From an uncultured Bacteroidales bacterium (GTDB lineage Bacteria > Bacteroidota > Bacteroidia > Bacteroidales > WCHB1-69): DNA of 64,000 nucleotides. Every line of letters begins with the position of its first letter. The first letter of the stretch is position 1. Positions 62,379 through 64,000 of this stretch are shown here, in pieces. The stretch lies in assembly GCA_905235135.1 (NCBI GenBank), contig CAJOKR010000005.1, positions 1 to 64,000 on the forward strand. Direction: 5' to 3'. The translations under genes were made by a program, and so were the position numbers. The notes under the pieces are model-generated. The model was not told the DNA's origin and did no database searches. It saw only the letters and a list, made by a program, of their open reading frames with translations.

Positions 62379-63106
62379 GTTAGGATTAGCATCGCGGTGC
62401 CCAAAGCGTTGTATATTATTTCATCCCGATCACCTGGGGAAAGTGTTTTCAACGATATGTTACTTTTCTTCGCATAAAACCATATTGCACGGACAGCCTT
62501 CAAAAGTGGCCTGTTCAAATCAATTTTTTCCACCAAAGGCAGGTCAAAAGCATTAGAATCAGTATAAACAGGATCATTCATCCACCTCATTTCTCCTGCG
62601 TCGTTGTATCGGATTTCTTCCGCGATGTTGTTTTTCAAGAACAAGGGTTCAACATACTTGTTGCCTCGCAGGCTGTTGCATTTCTCACAAGCTATTGCAA
62701 AGTTATGATAGGCTAATTTATGGGGATAAGCAGAAGGCTTTGTGGCTCTCCCGTTTAAATAATCCTCTGTCAAACAAATGCTGTCCTCATTTAACCCATT
62801 ATAACGAAGTTTAAAATACTTGTCTAACCCTTCCTGTGTTTGAACACTTTGTGGTATGATATGCTCAATGGTTGCATCTTTGTCTTCATGGTCTTCAATC
62901 CGTTTCATGCAATAACAACAACGATGAGTTTGCTCTACAAGCAAAACATCGTCAATCATGCGGTTCTTGTCATGCCCATTGTTGAAACGCCTCCACTCTT
63001 CATAAATGGAATTAGCATTACAGGTAGGTTGGCCTACTGCCTGTCTCAAGAACGGGTCTATTGTTGCGTTAGCATCCGCTTCTCTGGTTTTATCAATAAA
63101 TTCCAT
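62375..63106 (-). CDS. HNH endonuclease (PtuB / TIGR02646-like)
   Basis: 243 residues. The beta-beta-alpha metal finger is visible as 'HRCCYCMKRIEDHED' followed by 'ATIEHIIPQSVQT' (His82 in EH) and a second pair 'ACEKCNSLRGNKYVEPLF'. Together these match HNH nucleases paired with AAA ATPases in Septu defence (PtuB) and as effectors of some retrons. It starts 3 bases after the ATPase stop. Its C-terminus 'ALGTAMLILT' is abrupt and may be frameshifted (see the 38-codon ORF). It would cut DNA or RNA when the ATPase is triggered. Confidence 0.8.
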   Translation of the reverse strand: MEFIDKTREADANATIDPFLRQAVGQPTCNANSIYEEWRRFNNGHDKNRMIDDVLLVEQTHRCCYCMKRIEDHEDKDATIEHIIPQSVQTQEGLDKYFKLRYNGLNEDSICLTEDYLNGRATKPSAYPHKLAYHNFAIACEKCNSLRGNKYVEPLFLKNNIAEEIRYNDAGEMRWMNDPVYTDSNAFDLPLVEKIDLNRPLLKAVRAIWFYAKKSNISLKTLSPGDRDEIIYNALGTAMLILT

Positions 63107-63109
63107 GAA

Positions 63110-64000
63110 CTATAAACCGAGCGTTTTGATAAAACTGATGTTGTGGGCATATTCGTTCCGAAGCTTGTCCGCTATTTTCTCCGCTTTGACAGCATCTTTC
63201 TCTTTCCAATACAGATACATTTTCCGCAACTCTTCCATCTGAACATTGCTGTGTGGCGTGTCCATGACATCCGTTAATCCACTATTATAATCAATGCCAA
63301 AGACATCTTCGATAAGTTGATTGTAATATTGTCCATCCTTACTATACAACTTGTATAACTTATGGTCTTCGAAATCACCAACGGTTTGGTCGAAGTTGGT
63401 GATCACCAAAGGAGAATGGGTTGACACGACGAACTGTAAACGGGGAAAAGCCCGTTGCAATCTGGGAAGAATCTCCATGGCTATGGTAGGATGGAGATGC
63501 AACTCGATTTCGTCAATCAACACAACCCCTTCTGGGTTGCAATGGCCGTTCAGCAGATAACTCCGGTTTGCCAGATCAAACACCATTGAAAACATACGAT
63601 TATAGCCTTGCGGCAAACTGTCGAATGGCTTTTTGGTTCCATTGTCATACTCAATCATCATAACCAGTTTTCCACCCCGGAATTCGGAATAGAGGTCTGT
63701 AATGGCCAACGATTCATTGACACCCGATTCCAAAGGCAAGGTGAACTGTTTCAAAACCTGAGTAACTGCGTTGACATAGCGCCCTTTCGCCTCATCGGGT
63801 TTCGTGCTGTTGTTGTTCCATTGCATGGCAAAATAGGTCTTCCAAATCTCCACACAACTTTGATCCAAATCCCATTGGTAATAGCCTGTGTTTGGAGGAA
63901 GCGGGTTGCCTGATTCAAGTTTACTTTTTATAGCATTACTTATGCGTGTGTTTTTATGCGGGAAGCCATCCGAGAAATAGGCCAAAACAGGTTTTTCGTT
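63110..64000 (-). CDS. AAA family ATPase, PtuA-like (partial, N-terminal part beyond window)
   Basis: The C-terminal 297 residues are present; the frame is still open at base 64000 ('NEKPVLAYFSDGFPHKNTR'), so the TTG start listed in the track at 63985 is not the real one. ABC/OLD-type ATPase features: 'KPFDSLPQGYNRMFSMVFDL' in the signature position, Walker B 'EGVVLIDEIELHLHPTIAME', and 'LQFVVSTHSPLVITNF' (switch His). This is the PtuA/AAA_21 class that partners HNH nucleases. The gene before it cannot be seen; a reverse transcriptase or BREX genes are both possible. Confidence 0.82.
   Translation of the reverse strand, partial: NEKPVLAYFSDGFPHKNTRISNAIKSKLESGNPLPPNTGYYQWDLDQSCVEIWKTYFAMQWNNNSTKPDEAKGRYVNAVTQVLKQFTLPLESGVNESLAITDLYSEFRGGKLVMMIEYDNGTKKPFDSLPQGYNRMFSMVFDLANRSYLLNGHCNPEGVVLIDEIELHLHPTIAMEILPRLQRAFPRLQFVVSTHSPLVITNFDQTVGDFEDHKLYKLYSKDGQYYNQLIEDVFGIDYNSGLTDVMDTPHSNVQMEELRKMYLYWKEKDAVKAEKIADKLRNEYAHNISFIKTLGL

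Noticed and set aside
63985-63985. TTG at 63985 as start of the AAA ATPase
   Set aside because: The frame is open to the window edge and upstream codons ('NEKPVL') look coding; the gene is truncated by the window.
54802-64000. Complete BREX type 1 system
   Set aside because: Only PglZ and BrxL are visible; BrxA, BrxB, BrxC and PglX are not in the window, so completeness cannot be claimed.
62262-64000. Retron
   Set aside because: The ATPase/HNH pair also occurs with retrons, but no reverse transcriptase or msr/msd-like RNA is visible in the window; it could still lie beyond base 64000.

Overview
The window looks like a chromosomal segment of a member of the Bacteroidetes, probably Bacteroidales. 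Evidence: many genes sit just downstream of the phylum's TAnnTTTG -7 promoter box (TATCTTTG, TATTTTTG, TACTTTTG), Shine-Dalgarno sites are mostly absent, lipoproteins and PorP/SprF and OmpA/PD40 outer-membrane proteins are common, and phylum-typical blocks are present (ftsQ-ftsA-ftsZ, ftsX-DUF3098-uppP-truB, atpD-atpC, pyrB-pyrI). No rRNA, CRISPR array or intact insertion sequence was seen. The two tRNAs are tRNA-Cys(GCA) and tRNA-Gly(GCC).

Layout. 0-5 kb: ABC exporter fragment, rimO, small lipoproteins (one frameshifted), a YwqK-repeat secreted protein. 4.6-17.6 kb: LysM transglycosylase, a flippase, pyrC, the lemA/TPM pair, waaA, an outer-membrane barrel, an aminotransferase, rsmA, and rarA reading straight into a PorP/SprF gene. 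17.6-27.8 kb: PD40/OmpA protein, PAP2 phosphatase, GT39 glycosyltransferase, tRNA-Cys and a six-gene ABC efflux operon (TolC, membrane fusion protein, two ATPases, two permeases). 27.9-38.1 kb: pyrI (frameshifted)-pyrB, a PheC-like lipoprotein, an FGGY kinase, ftsZ-ftsA-ftsQ (ftsQ frameshifted), buk-nadK. 38.2-52.3 kb: trxA, a POT peptide transporter, an outer-membrane barrel, an S41 peptidase, tRNA-Gly, atpDC, truB-uppP-DUF3098-ftsX, ispE-yitT, a glycosyltransferase, DUF1015 and a DUF6266-like protein. 52.3-53.2 kb: a non-coding, repeat-rich junction. 53.2-64 kb: accessory DNA with rmuC and a tightly packed defence operon.

The most interesting part is the minus-strand operon from 64000 down to 54802. 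It contains a Septu/PtuA-like AAA ATPase (cut by the window end), a PtuB-like HNH nuclease, a 38-codon ORF or frameshifted HNH tail, a 943-residue SIR2-domain protein, a BREX-type PglZ phosphatase-superfamily protein, and a BrxL AAA+ protein whose C-terminus resembles the MIT_C phospholipase-D-like domain instead of a Lon protease domain. Gaps are 3, -4, 7, 11 and 5 bases, so this reads as one transcript combining parts of three known defence systems. BrxA, BrxB, BrxC and PglX are not in the window. They could lie beyond base 64000, which would make this a BREX operon carrying inserted Septu and SIR2 modules, or they could be absent, which would make it a reduced composite system.

A second theme is intergenic repeats. 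A roughly 28-30 bp palindrome family (GTAGAGACGC arms) recurs about nine times. Two copies abut the 3' ends of the two tRNA genes and look like terminators, and several supply the stop codon of a neighbouring gene. Other families are built on GACGTAAGACTT words, TTAAGGTTT words and a CCTTGAA-AGCCCCG element. Several conserved genes (ftsQ, pyrI, a lipoprotein, possibly the HNH nuclease) carry one apparent frameshift each; because ftsQ is normally important for division, sequencing or assembly indels are a serious explanation.
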